From Ascaris suum (taxonomy: Eukaryota > Nematoda > Chromadorea > Rhabditida > Ascarididae): DNA of 64,000 nucleotides. Within the stretch, counting starts at the first letter, position 1. Every line of letters starts with the position of its first letter. The notes under the pieces are model-generated. The model was not told the origin of the DNA, ran no database searches, and worked only from the letters and a program-made list of their open reading frames with translations. Below, one piece after another: positions 1-12,900 of this stretch. The stretch spans positions 2,134,110 through 2,198,109 of the forward strand of contig CM024177.1 in NCBI GenBank assembly GCA_013433145.1, read 5' to 3'. The position numbers and the translations under genes are program-made.

Positions 1-215
1 GAAAAAATTTCATTCGTAAGAACAATAAAGCTCCATTAGAATTGATGCCAAGAAATGAGTAATTGCAAGCAAATCCTCATTGCAGATTTCCTTAGTCATA
101 ATCGAGTTATGAGTGTCTCACTTTTTGGTGTCACTTTTAATCAGAGATTCCACTTCGTACGATCAAACTTTAATTTTAACTTCTAAACTCTGTCTTTTTC
201 TCTTTCCTTCTCTCT

Positions 216-393
<178 letters not shown>

Positions 394-959
394 GAGAGAG
401 AAGAAAGAAAAACGTAGAAATTTGTGAAGTAGCGAGAAAATTAGGAAAATTTTTCTAAGAATAATCAATTATAGTACAACAGTCAAATTTTCTTCTTCAG
501 TAAAATCAGTCAGCGTACTTCTCTGTCGGTGCCGGATTGGTGAATGCTGCTTAAAATGCGGGTGTCATTCAACTAACGATCGGGTTGTGTCTCAATAAAT
601 GCTTAACCCGTGCAAAGTGCATTTAATATACCGAACCTGTCAAGCATCACTATTCCGTTTAACGTGCCATAGGCATACTCAAAGCACTTACATTTGTCCA
701 CTGACTAATCAGCACCACTAAACAGAAAACTATTTTGCAATAAACTGTTGAATATCCCATGCTATTTTTTTCAAACGCATATCATCGTCCTATCAGTTCC
801 AAGTTCGAAGAATCACCTCCATTCAGTGTGTACCCTTTTATGCCATTGCAAACTTGACAGGTGGTTAATCACGACATCATGAGCTTGGAATAGTCTATAT
901 ATACGTCAACATTTGCTGTGCCACGTCACACATTCTGCTGTTCAATCCTTTCATTCAAT

Positions 960-1310
960 AAGCACCTAGATATAAATATATATTCATATATACATATATA
1001 CACAAATACACGCAACAATAGTAATACCTGTCTCGCTGGTGCTTTTAACTGAAGTTCTTTCAGTTATGTTCAGACAACTACCTACCTATACCTATAGTAT
1101 ACCTGGACGCGCAATGCAGCACAAATACATGCACGCTATACACGGACGCACATGCACATATACATATGCACGTGGACGTGCCATATGCGCGAACACTAAC
1201 ACACCTTCACGTATGCATATCATACACGTAGACTCACGCACAGGTACATAAACACATACATACATACCAATACATGCACACACACGTGCACGCACCGTAC
1301 TACACAAAGA
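960..1310. repeat. Low-complexity CA/TG/CG-rich stretch
   Basis: Alternating purine-pyrimidine sequence dominated by ACAC, ACATAC, CACGCA and TATACA words, starting as a TATA/CATATATA run near 968-1010 and ending in CACACACACG near 1275-1290. It is a degenerate dinucleotide repeat rather than a gene; open frames across it are compositional. Confidence 0.7.
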
Positions 1311-1559
1311 GGCAACTGCAACTTATGATGGAAATAGCATCTGGCACACTAAAAAATCAAAAAAAAAAAAGAAAAATTGAGGTGTGCTGATTCTCCTTGC
1401 TATGATGAGGAAATTGTTTCTGGCTTAATAAAAGGTAAAAAGGTAATCTGCGCTTAATAAACAATGAGCACCACATCACTATATTGCAGTGCATGTCTCG
1501 ATGGTGACGTCGTAAACATGTGGTTGTGTTGCACGCTGTGTTGTTGCTTTAGCGCTGAG

Positions 1560-2400
1560 CAATTTCTTAAGACTGGCAGTTTCTTAGCCATCTCTATGGA
1601 TCCTCTTCCAAGAACCATTCCATTCGAACACCTCCTCTTTTTTCGAGATTAACGGAACTTCACTCTGAAATTTTCTTGATGAACTCGTTCATCCTACCGT
1701 GTTCTGCTTAGCTATCACTTCCGGTTGATTCAAACCATTTAGCCAGGGTTTATCTCTTTAATGCATCAAATGTCTTCGAGTCTAGACCTTCACTGCTAAT
1801 TTGGTCTCTGTTGTATATGTTGCTTCCATGAAGGTTTTTTAGAGCATGATGGATTTTTTCTTATGTTCTACATAAGTCGTCATGAGATTCGAATAGTGTA
1901 ATAGCGGCCTTTGCTTCCTAGCTTTCAATGAATATTCTCATAGCAACTTCCGCTTCCCCCTTCGAATCGTAACTAATAGTTCCTATATGTGCATCTTTTG
2001 AACAGAAAATGAATTCCATGCTCGAATGTGTTCAAGCGACTCTTTGGATTCTTCATGGAAAGAATGCAGCCTCGGATGATATTGTAGCTGTCGATGTCCC
2101 GAGAAATCCTGTCAAAAAAGTTACAACCATGCAATTTAATTGGTGTACTGTAAGTCTTACATGAACCGTCTCTCCACTATGACGACGTTCACTCTTTGTA
2201 TTTTCCGCCACAGACTTTCTGAACTTCTCTTCAGGGGAAATGATGTCGTGTATTGTAAGCTATCGAAATCATCAAATGCACTCTCTTCTTTTGAGAATTG
2301 TTTGAAGATTTTAGCAATTTCTTCTATTAAAACAGTTACTCGTAGACTAGATGAATTCTGGATTTTTAGCAGTTTTTGTCTCTTCCATTGAAAATAGAAA
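1560..2400 (-). pseudogene. Unidentified decayed coding relic
   Basis: On the minus strand, frames stay nearly open over about 800 bases with only scattered stops and at least one frameshift. From about 2390 to 2150 there are roughly 80 codons without a stop (includes LIEEIAKIFKQFSKEESAF). Then come pieces such as DIDSYNIIRGCILSMKNPKS (about 2100-2040), DAHIGTISYDSKGEAEVAM (about 2015-1950) and HALKNLHGSNIYNRDQISS (about 1850-1790). The LHGSNIY part is faintly like the second helix of an RRM of the PTB/hnRNP L type, but this is a guess. It could equally be a transposon-encoded protein. No family is claimed. Confidence 0.3.
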
Positions 2401-3894
2401 ATCGAATCCTGTTTCAGTTCGCTCCATCAACAGAGGAAAATATGGAAAAATAGAGATAAGAGGTGAAGAGATGGAAGGAAGTTGGCGTTGGTGCTTACAA
2501 ATTCGAACAGTGTTTTTCGTTGATCACTTTGTTGAGTGTTTTCATTCTCGCCTATTCGGTGGTGAATTAAGGCATCGTAGAGCATGCTGAAACGATTAGA
2601 TGAGCTATAGATAAATGCAGTTGTGGACGACGTAAACAAAAAGCACTCAATCAGTTAAAAAGAGCCTGTCGTACTCCTTCACATACCCGCCTGTCAGTCC
2701 TTCGCACCGCAATCGCCATCGCTTATCTCTAAATGGCTCTTACCCGTTCTTTTCGTCTCGAAAAAAAAAAAAAAAGAAAACAACGATTCAATAGGCGAAT
2801 TTTTTGTAAAAACAAAAACAAAAAAAAAATCGGTAAAGTTTTTTCATCGTTGTGATTTTTTTTAAAATCAACTACCTTAACAAAACCCGTTCAGTATAAC
2901 TGTTACAATTCTATTGATCACTTGCAATTGAGATGATTTGCATACTTAATATCCTATTTTATTATTATTGTTATTTTATTTCCACACAGCCTCCGAATAT
3001 TCTTTTGGCAGATTAATTTTGGAAAAAAAATGAAATGAAAAATGAAAATTTATTCTAGATTCATCATATAATCTCTCTGATGTGTTTCTTTTATTTATCC
3101 TTTTATAGGCTTTCTCAACATTCATTAATTTTGCTTATATTTACTACTTATTATCTAATTATCGCAAAAATATTTGTGATCCGTTCGTAAATTAGAGTGT
3201 TATTTTGCGAAAGATGATCGTTGATCTCATTGTTATTTCTTTGAAATATTTTTTCACTGTTAGTTTTAGAATATAATAAAATGTAAAATTTTTCTTTCTA
3301 ATTTCAACGAAATTTTCATGAGCCTAAGCCGTTTTTTTTGATGGCATTTTTGAAACTTCCGTTGTTTTGAAATTCCTGTATTTTTTTTTTAATTCCATAT
3401 GTTATTTATGCAATTCTTTATAGTTGAATGCGAATAAAGCTGATAGATTTGTACAATAAAGCATGTGGAATTTTTTTAAAATTACATTTTTGAATTGCTG
3501 TTATTATATAAGAGTAACCAAAATGCATCAAAACTGATGGATAATTATGTGACTCTCGCTGGGCGTCTTACGAGATCTGCAAATTTGTTTCAGTATCCAA
3601 CAGATAAATCAGCGATAGATGGATGAAGTTTCCATAAATATATATCGTTGGCTGACAAAATAATTAAAAAATAAACGAGCAATTTAATCACAAAAGAGCG
3701 CAAGTCTATACTGATTGTGTAGATTATAAAATTTAAGACGTTCATTTATGAATACTACCATTGTTGTTAATAAGGTTTACTTTACTCTAACAGTGCTTCG
3801 TGGTATTCTTTAATTTGCCATCCTTGACCAGATGATGATGCTCTTTCTCAGGTTGTGCATCGATCGCTACGCATTTCCAAGAAAATTGTGATGA

Positions 3895-3907
3895 CATTTG
3901 CTTGCAG
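3895..3907 (+). promoter_or_regulatory. Probable spliced-leader acceptor for the integrin-like gene
   Basis: CATTTGCTTGCAG ends nine bases before the start ATG at 3917. A strong acceptor this close to the first ATG, with no recognisable upstream coding exon, is the usual sign of spliced-leader trans-splicing in nematodes. A cis-spliced 5' UTR exon further upstream would look the same. Confidence 0.55.
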
Positions 3908-3916
3908 GCGAAGAGG

Positions 3917-6900
3917 ATGACGTACTTGTGGCCACTATCTGCGCTGCTGATGGTGGTGGGCTGCGGTAAGTGAAATTCACTATTGCTCGATTAGCTATTC
4001 CATTACATGCAATAAAATTTTGAAATCACCATCATTCCGCATCTGTTGATTGATACTTAGATTGTTGATATTTTGATTAGTTTTGTTGATTACTATATGA
4101 AAGAAGTGAAAGTGGTTGAAGGTAATGATGCAGAAGGAATCAGCAGTAGACAAGAAAAAAAAACATTCTACGCTCTTCAGTTTCATCTTCTCAAGCCATA
4201 ATTCTTTCCGGTTATGGGGAAGATTTGAAAAACAGATAGAAGAAGAATAGAATCTTTTTCGTCTACTCTTTCATCGCTGAAAGCAATAAAATTTATCAGT
4301 GTGCAATCTAATTATGGAGTTTCGTAGTCGCTGAGCTAGACGTTACAGTATGTGACGTCTGCGAGTAAAGAACTTACAGCCTCCTAAATAGAAACGAAAA
4401 TGGCAGCTTATACATTTTTTTTCTTTAACGAAGTAGAGAGTTTTCGTTTGATATTTCTGTTACTATTTTATTGGATTTTGCTTGAGCTTTTAATGAAAAT
4501 TACTTGCTTCCGGATACTTCTGACAGCTGTAATTCCATCAACTTATCTCTCTTCATCAATGCGGCTGGCAAACACTCTTCCGTCTATCTCGATCATGCGC
4601 CTGGCACATCCGCGTGATTAAAAGTAGGCGTACAGGCGGATTTCTCAAAGTTAAGGGCTTCTTTCCCGCATTCCTCTTTCATTTCGTGGATACGCACTTA
4701 ACAGTTCACCTCTTTCGTCGATTGTCGTGCATCGTTGCCATGTGGCTAGCCTAACTGTACCGCTTGGCATACACCATTTCAACAATGTCCTTCACGTCGA
4801 AACGAGATCGATGGTCTTCACTGAGCATACACTACAGCTTGGTAATGCCCACTTTGCATCGTTCCATGGACGTTGTATTTCGCTCGTCTGAAAACGTTGT
4901 ATTTCGCATTTCGCATCCGTATAAACAGTACAAGAAGAGAGTGCTGTTGAACAACTCTGCTTTCACAGGCGGTCGCCTTCTCTTACCCGCCGAGCTTCAT
5001 GAAGGCTATCAACCCGCTTTCCCACTTCTACTACATACCATACCGAGATCGTTGTGCATTCGTATCGTTTATCCCAGTGAGGTATAGTTGTCTACAGGCT
5101 CGATGTTTTGCTTTCCAAGATTTATGTGAAAGCCAGGCCAGCACACGTTCTTCATCTACTATATCTTGCCCGTGTGGATTTTGGGCCCAAGTGTCGTCGT
5201 GTGGGTGTTTAGTTTATTTAACAAATTTTGGATCGTTTGTGCGTTGTCTGCAATGAGCTGTAGGTCTTCTGCAAGTAATAGCATGTGAAATACTTTGCCG
5301 TCTATACAAAATCCGTCTGTCGTCCTTAAATTCCATAACACACCTTCAAGTGCGCATGTGGAAGCTTACGAGGGGACAACTGTCTCATTGCATCACAGCT
5401 CTGCCATCTGTAGTCTTTATTGCTACTAAAACTGGATCATTTTCTTATGCAATCTTGTCAACGAAACCTCACTAATTCGGATGTACACTGGATGGACCCC
5501 ATGGTTCAGTAGATCTTGTAATATGGCATTATTTCCGACGCAGTCGAAGGCTGTTTGAAATCAACGAAGAGTGTATGAAGGGGGATTCTCTTTGCTCCTC
5601 ACCGTTCAGATCGCATTATTGCAAAAATGTGCTTAGTAGTGGAAAGTCGCTCTATGAAACCTGCCTAGTCTTTTCGTGAAATTTTATCTAGTGTACCCTC
5701 TATGCTGACACACACCATTCGCTTAAAAATTTAATTCATATGCGGTATCGAGCATATTCGACGGTAGTTGAAAATGTCTCCACATTCTTTCTTCTTGGGG
5801 AATCAGTACTGTTCTGGATCTTTTCCATTCTGCTTGTGTCTTGTCTGACTACGCATACCTCATGTATACCGTTTCTTGCGCATACCGTTTCCTTTTCTTT
5901 TCCCTTTCGTGATTACTGTGACTAGTGCTGTATTACATAGCACTCAGCCTTAGTTCTCCTGATGTTCGTTCCCCTTGCTTTGTTTTCCTTTCTTCGGAAG
6001 AAAAGTGCTAGATGATCATACTCTTTCCTCTGCTTTTGTGGTCCTTCACCTCACCTGTTCGCGATCCTTGTTACACCCTCCACCGTTGGCATCATCCGTA
6101 GGAGATATGCTTGGAGTTGGTCACAGAGGAGTTCTAAGGGCGCCAGATCCTGGACGCATAGACGAGGGGGACCACTCTTGGAGGCAACCACGTAGCGCTT
6201 TAAACTGATAACTATGTCATTAAAAAGTTTCTAGAATACTTCAAGATGAAATAGACGTTTCAGTCTCCGCAACTGACATACAGAAATTATGTCGAAGTGC
6301 AGAGGCGAGCAAAAGCTGTGGTCAGTGCATAAAGCAACACACCGAATGCGCCTGGTGTCTTGACCCGGTAATCCTTTTTTTTCATTGAAGTATGGCCAAC
6401 TGCCTATGCATCATTTTTCACCTATCATACTTTGCATTGACTTCTGTTACCTTGAGGTCTCAAAACATTAGCTCATCATCGAACCATCGTAAGAGAAAGG
6501 TTAACGAGGAAGATACGTATGTTATTCGTTTTCCAGGAGAAGCAACAAGTAATTATCCAGTGCTGCAAGTAATTCGGTTCAATTTTCTTTCAGCTCAGTT
6601 CAGTTCAATTCGCTTTAATCCGACAAAGTTGCCTATTGCCTTTTATGAAGTCTTTGATTACTTAGTCATTACAAATTTTTGTTAAATTTACTCAGAGTTT
6701 TGCTACCAATACCGAAATCAAAATGCTATCTTTGAGGAGGGGATGTTTGTACAAAAAAAAAAACCTCCGAGGATGCTGATTTTCTCCGAAGAGCAACAGA
6801 AAATTTTTACGCCCATCGATCTTTGTCGTACAAACTTTCAAACGATATGAACGATTGCATTTTTTAATTCATCTGTTCTATTATAATATAGTATGCATTT

Positions 6901-9900
6901 CATTAGCTTCACTTTGATGCTGAGACCTCTAGTTGAAAATCATATTAAACTAATATTGAATCATGCGAAACTATTTTAAATCCATTTTATGCTAAATTTG
7001 AAAAAATAATTGAACTATATAAACGAGTAAGGCAAATTCCTACTAATCGTTATTTTTGAATAATTCTTGTGCAATAAAATTTTGTTTGCATTAGACGAAA
7101 ATATTTTATCGCAGAATTTTATGCATATTGTTAAAATATTATTTTAGCATCTAATCCAGTAAAATTTAGTGATTGCTAGGATATCATTGTTTTTTTTTTC
7201 TTCTCTTCAGCATTCAACAAGTGCATTCCGATGTGATTACGTTAAAGCATTCGAAGGTAAATGCAATGCGAAATTGATTTATTCACCTAAAACTGAACTC
7301 AAAATTGCTCCACAACATGTGAGTCTATTTTTTGGATTTTTTTTTTTTTTTTTTTGCAATTCGATCATTATTTTTCATATGAGTATTACTACATTTATCA
7401 TCATCACTCTCTTAACGACTCAATAAAAAAAAATTTTTTCATTCGTTATGCGTATTGTATCGAAATGTTCAAGTTATCGTTATTCCATCTCTGTTTTTAT
7501 GAGAAAAAAAATTTTTTTTTTAAATTTTCCTATACGACAAATGGAATATTCAATTTTTTTTCGTTCATGAAAATTTTTCAACGTTGTTTATTTGCTCATA
7601 TTTTTCAATTTATTGGATCATCTATCTTAAGCCCATGTAATAGCATTTTTGCTTTATATTTGTCCTGTGTTTTCGAAGAAAATTGATTTCCCATCGTTGT
7701 CTAATATTGCTTTATAGCATCATCGCCGTCTATACGAATGATCACATGAATTATGTCAAGATTATGAATACAAAAATACAGAAATCCTTTGCCACCTTCT
7801 CTCTTCTCCTCGCCTTTCTCTCCTTCCCCCTCATTCTATCCACCTACCTTCCACTATAAATACGTGTTTACATCATCCATCAATTGCTGAAGTTGATGCT
7901 TCATAACGCGATTTCATGTGTTCCAATGCATTTTACCAGTCGCTTACGACATGGCGATTGCTTATTTCGTTTTGTCTCATTTTCATGGAACGAATTTCTT
8001 TTGCTTAAAAGTTGCTAATTTTTTACCCGTCATGTTCCTCAAAAAACATTCCTTCTTATAGTGTATTACTACTTATATACTTTGCAGATTCATATGTTTC
8101 TTTTCTATACGCCATTTGTAGATTGTCGTTTGAGAGTGTTATGGACATATCGTTTTCTATATTTACTTGTGCATTTATATGTTCTCTTAAGTTCAACATG
8201 CGCTTTATAAACGCTAAAACTATGATTTAATGGGAGCACCTTTTAAATTGCTTGATTTCCAAAATTATTATGGCGCCTGCTGATGTTTTAAATCAATTAC
8301 GAATTGGAGAATATGTGCGAATTTAAATCGATACAACCTTCAAGTGTTTGATCCGAGGGCTACTCAGATACAGAAGATAAAGGATAGAGTTCTGGTGAAT
8401 TTTAATAACTCTCGGATAAGAGAATCTTGCTATGAGTAGAAAATGTTGGTATATGACTGTCGTGAGGTGAATTCGATACTGAGATAATATGTTGGAATCC
8501 AAGCTTTCGTTTGAAGCAACCATCTCGTACTGAAATTTCGATTCAAATTTCTTGACGCAACAGACCGTGCTCAGTTCATAAGGGTTTTTTTTTTTGGTGA
8601 GAAGTTTGCGCTAGCCGTTAAATGATCGGACAAAAGCAAATTTAGGACCGACTTTATGTAATCGTCTAATTTCGTTGATGGAGATGCGAAAAGCACATAT
8701 TCCACTTGCATTTTTGATTCGTCTTCATATTTCTTCGAACGTATTCTTCGAAGTTTTTTCTTTGGAAATTTGATTTCTATGATATAATGTTGACTTGCAG
8801 AATTTACCGTTGGGAAGCAAACATGCAGATGGATCGACTGTGATCCAGATTGAACCTCAACAAGTGGTTTTACGAATGAAACCAGGTGAGCAAAACTAAT
8901 ATCTTGCCGATTAGCCGCTGTGCGTTTCTTGATTGAAAATACTGAAGCACACGTTGTAAAGCGTTTTCTCGCACGGCTATCGATCGCATATTGAGAAACT
9001 CCCTCACAGTTAATGGCCTTTCATTAATATTGTCCTCATCACATAAAAGCGGAGTACTTTTATTGACTGTATTTTTGAAAAAAAATGTTGTCCAAAAAAT
9101 TTTGTCGCAGAAATTTATCCTGAAGTTTCAGGAAGTGATTTTTGATCCTTTCAATCTCATTTTACCGGAAATTGAAGTAGACATCATGTAAGAAGAGTAA
9201 ACAAGAGTCGACTTTACGAGCAAATGCGATTACTTCAGTGTTGGATCAAGAGTAGATATCGTGGATTGCCTCTTCGCTGTGTATCTAACAGCTAACCATA
9301 TGTTGCTCAACTCTATTCTTTCTACTTCAAACGGATATAAGAGAGCATTCTCCATCAGGATTTTCATTTAAAATTCAAGAGTTGTTTCCCGTATTTCTTG
9401 CAAAGTGACAAATTGATTACGAATTTTTTTTCTGCACATTATTCCATTGTAGGCGATATCGTCGAGGTGCCGTTCAAATACCTCCATAAGGCGCATGCTA
9501 ATCTCAAGGATTTTGTTATACAAACGAGCGAGTTTCGCTCGTTAGGAATCGGGATCGAATTTTCGATTATTTGTCACGGGTTCGTTTTAGATCTGTGTGT
9601 GTGTTTTTTTTTTTGACTATTTGATATATCATTTAGATGCTGAATTGACTTTATGTTTTTGAAGAATCATTGCAATTTTTTTGCGTAATTAGTTATATTT
9701 CATCTTGATGGGATCGTTGTATAGTTAAGATATTGTGTTCGCTGTCAATTCATAAAGAATGAATAATTGACTTGCTTCATAGTCAAGTTGGAGATCAGAT
9801 AAAAGTGCGAATTACTATCAGGTCAAGCTCGTCCAACTGTTTTGATTTATCATCTCTGATCCTTCTGCTCTCTTTTCCTTTATCCTGCCCAAATAGGATG

Positions 9901-12900
9901 AGTACTGCAAGTTTTGCAACCGTCGCAATTCGGCCTACCTGCCACATATTTTGAAATGTTCATCACTGTTCGAGTACGCATTTTTCCAAATGGAAATTTT
10001 AGCCCTGTCTTGGAGATAAAAATCTTTGATGAATATAGTCCTTGTAGATAGGATAGAACGATTTCAAGAACAGTGATGCGACAAATGCTTGAGAAGGTGT
10101 GGATTCGTTTGCGGAAGTTAAAAGCAGTTTTTTTTTGAGGGAAAAAGCAATTTATGCACGATGAAGTGGTTGCTAAAAGAGGAATCTGAGAGACAATTTG
10201 AGTCCACTGTTTTTTCGTATATTCACATTGCAATGAGAAAATGATTTCATAACAAAAATATCTATTGCAAGAAACATTTCTTGCTTTGATTCCCATATTT
10301 TTTTTTTGCTGCTATAGAAATATGCTTTTGATCTCTAAAAGGAGTTAAGGATATATTCGAATCTAACACGTTCTTCAGCAATCGTGTCCAAGGTCGTCAG
10401 TGTACCGATATAAGGGACGGTGAGATGATTGATTTCTATGCAAAAGTATCGCTAAACGAATGTAGAGCGGCTGGTGATGTTGCGATCTCAATTGGAGCCT
10501 ATGGTTATCACACCGTTTCGGCAATGTTTATCACACCTATGTGCGGATGTGATTGTGAGAAAGTCCAAAATCAGGTATAGCACAAATGTTTGCATGTATT
10601 AGATTTCTGCCACCATATTTACCAACACCGTTCTTAGATATCAAGCGAGGAAGGTTTTCGTTTTCTTTGATGAATATCCTCTCCTCTTGAGCAACTAGAA
10701 TGTTGGGTGAAGAAACTATCGAAGTTTTAAGAGAACGCAAATATTTTAGCCATTGTAGGTGATATAAAACTGTTTGCATTTTTCAGGAGAGGCGTTCACC
10801 ACTTTGTTATGGCTTTGGCAATCTCATCTGTGGTGTTTGCGAGTGTCAAACAGGTAAAGGTGGTAATAACTGCGAGTGTGATCTGAATCAATACGGAGTG
10901 AGGACAGCCACTGAACTCGAAAATAAATGCCGCAGGTATGTTTTTAGTGACATCATTTTCATATTGAGCTTTGTTTGCCGAGAGATTCATATGAAGTAAA
11001 ACAGATCGCTTCAAGGGTGTTCCAAACAGATTTATTTCGAATTTTATACGAAAGGGCTTTCAGATCACCGAATGAGGCAGTCTGTAGTGGTAATGGCAAA
11101 TGTCGATGTGGACGATGTCAATGCGATTCTGAATTTGTTAGTTATTTTTATCTGCGTATTGCATGCTTTTCCTATGGGGACGGATCCACGTAAGAGAGTT
11201 GGAGGAGGAGGAGATTGTTACCGATGGCGGCATGATGCCTTTTAATCTCAGCGACGTTTTTTTTTTTTTGCTGTTGTGAATTCGGAGGCATATGTAGTGG
11301 ATATTATGATGGGGCTGCACATTTCTGTTAATTTTCTGTCTCTCGGATACGAATTCACCGGCAAATCACAGCATATCCTGCAACAGTGACCTTCCCTTTC
11401 TGCCACTCCTTTCGCATGTACACCTCGTCCTCTTTTTCCAACATTGAAAGTCTAATTTATAAATTTTTCCTTGTCTTAAGTGATTTTTGCACTGTTTAAA
11501 TATTTTTCATGAGGATTATAAAATCAACCAGGATGGATGACACACGGAAATACTGATTTTCATCCACAAATGTATGTGATGCATTATTCCCAAGAATACT
11601 ACATAACATTTGCTAGTGGTGTACCCTATGTCGAGAAATTAACAAATCGCAGCGACATGATGGGGAGTTTTTTTGGAAGGAAATAACGCAGATTGAATGC
11701 TTTCTAATCTCTACAGAAATCCTACTGAGCACACAAAGATTGTTTCACTGTTATCTACTAAATGGTTTATCATTCAATAAAAAGCAAGAAATATCTTTTC
11801 GGCGTTTCAGATAAATTCAAAATATGCATAATTTAAAGGATTATTTCTTGCAGACAACTGGTGAGTTCTGTGATTGTGAGGGATCGTCATGTCCAAAATT
11901 CGATGGGAAGTTATGTGCTGGTCAAGGTGAGTGCAGTTGTGGTGAATGTCGATGTGAAGAGGGATTCGCCGGTGATGATTGCTCTTGCAATCTCGATACG
12001 ACTCCTTGTGTCGAAGGCGGTGTAGGTTTAATTACGTTATTTTTATTCGTCAGCAATATTAGTAATATAGACTCACGGCAAGCGATTTTGACGTGGAAAA
12101 ATGTGTTGGTAACACGTTTTTTATGGTCTTTCACGCTTTTCGCGGCAAATAGTTAAGAGAAAGTGACGCCGGTCATGTTAGGTTCGCCTCCAATCCAGGG
12201 ATGCAGGAGTGAGCACCAAATTCAAGATAAATTCATAGATTTAGCTGTTGACCGCGACAGCACCAAAAGTTCATTCACAAGAATTGTCATTGCATCAAAG
12301 TCTTCCGGACAATGTCGTTCTTGTAGCACTCTTCGAAAAGTAGACTGTGTGCACTTACACTATGCTTACAGCTTCAAAATTAGTACCATGTTTGGTATTT
12401 ACTACTAAAGGTGCAGACGAAAAGTACAACACTCTAATATGATGGCGTCATTGCTGCATGCTACATGCATATAACCATATGTCTACTCTACCAGCGTATG
12501 GGTTACATATGAACCATATGAACTGAGACTAATTTTAGAACGGTGAAGAGAGGAATGTGTGTTTATTGAGGATTCGGGAAAGCATTTTTCCACAGAAACC
12601 TGCAAAGAACATAGAGGACGTTGCGTAAAAGTATAAGAAAACCTTAGAAAATTGCTGGTTTTGCTTATCTTCTTGGATTCCTGCTAATCTTGCCGGTAGT
12701 CTTACACGCTCTTTTCCAATACTTAATAACATTCGAAATTTCTACTCGGTTCATAAATAAGACTGCTACTGCGGACCATTTGAGTTGTCCGAGTTCCTTC
12801 AGTTCCTACCAATGCAATAAACCACCGGCAGTAAAAGACTGTAGCCCGAAACCACAAAAAGTAATTCATACTCAAGAAAAACCTTCTGCAATAGCAGAAT

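Larger units (their letters stand above)
412..3894. other. Intergenic region, no intact gene
   Basis: No exon with a recognisable family pattern was found on either strand. Contents: a CA/CG-rich low-complexity stretch (about 960-1310), a decayed minus-strand coding relic (about 1560-2400), A/T homopolymers around 2760-2830, and very AT-rich DNA from 2830 to 3840 leading to the presumed trans-splice site of the next gene. A promoter for the integrin-like gene should lie here, but no specific motif could be picked out. Confidence 0.6.

Noticed and set aside
9898..10050. Open frame VLQPSQFGLPATYFEMF... considered as an extra integrin exon
   Set aside because: No acceptor/donor pair fits the phases, whereas joining exon 9783-9821 directly to 10379-10574 restores the expected hybrid-domain sequence (VRITISNRVQGRQC).
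9880..10296. 138-codon minus-strand open frame
   Set aside because: Lies in an intron of the integrin-like gene, shows no domain pattern, and is bordered by well-supported exons on the other strand.
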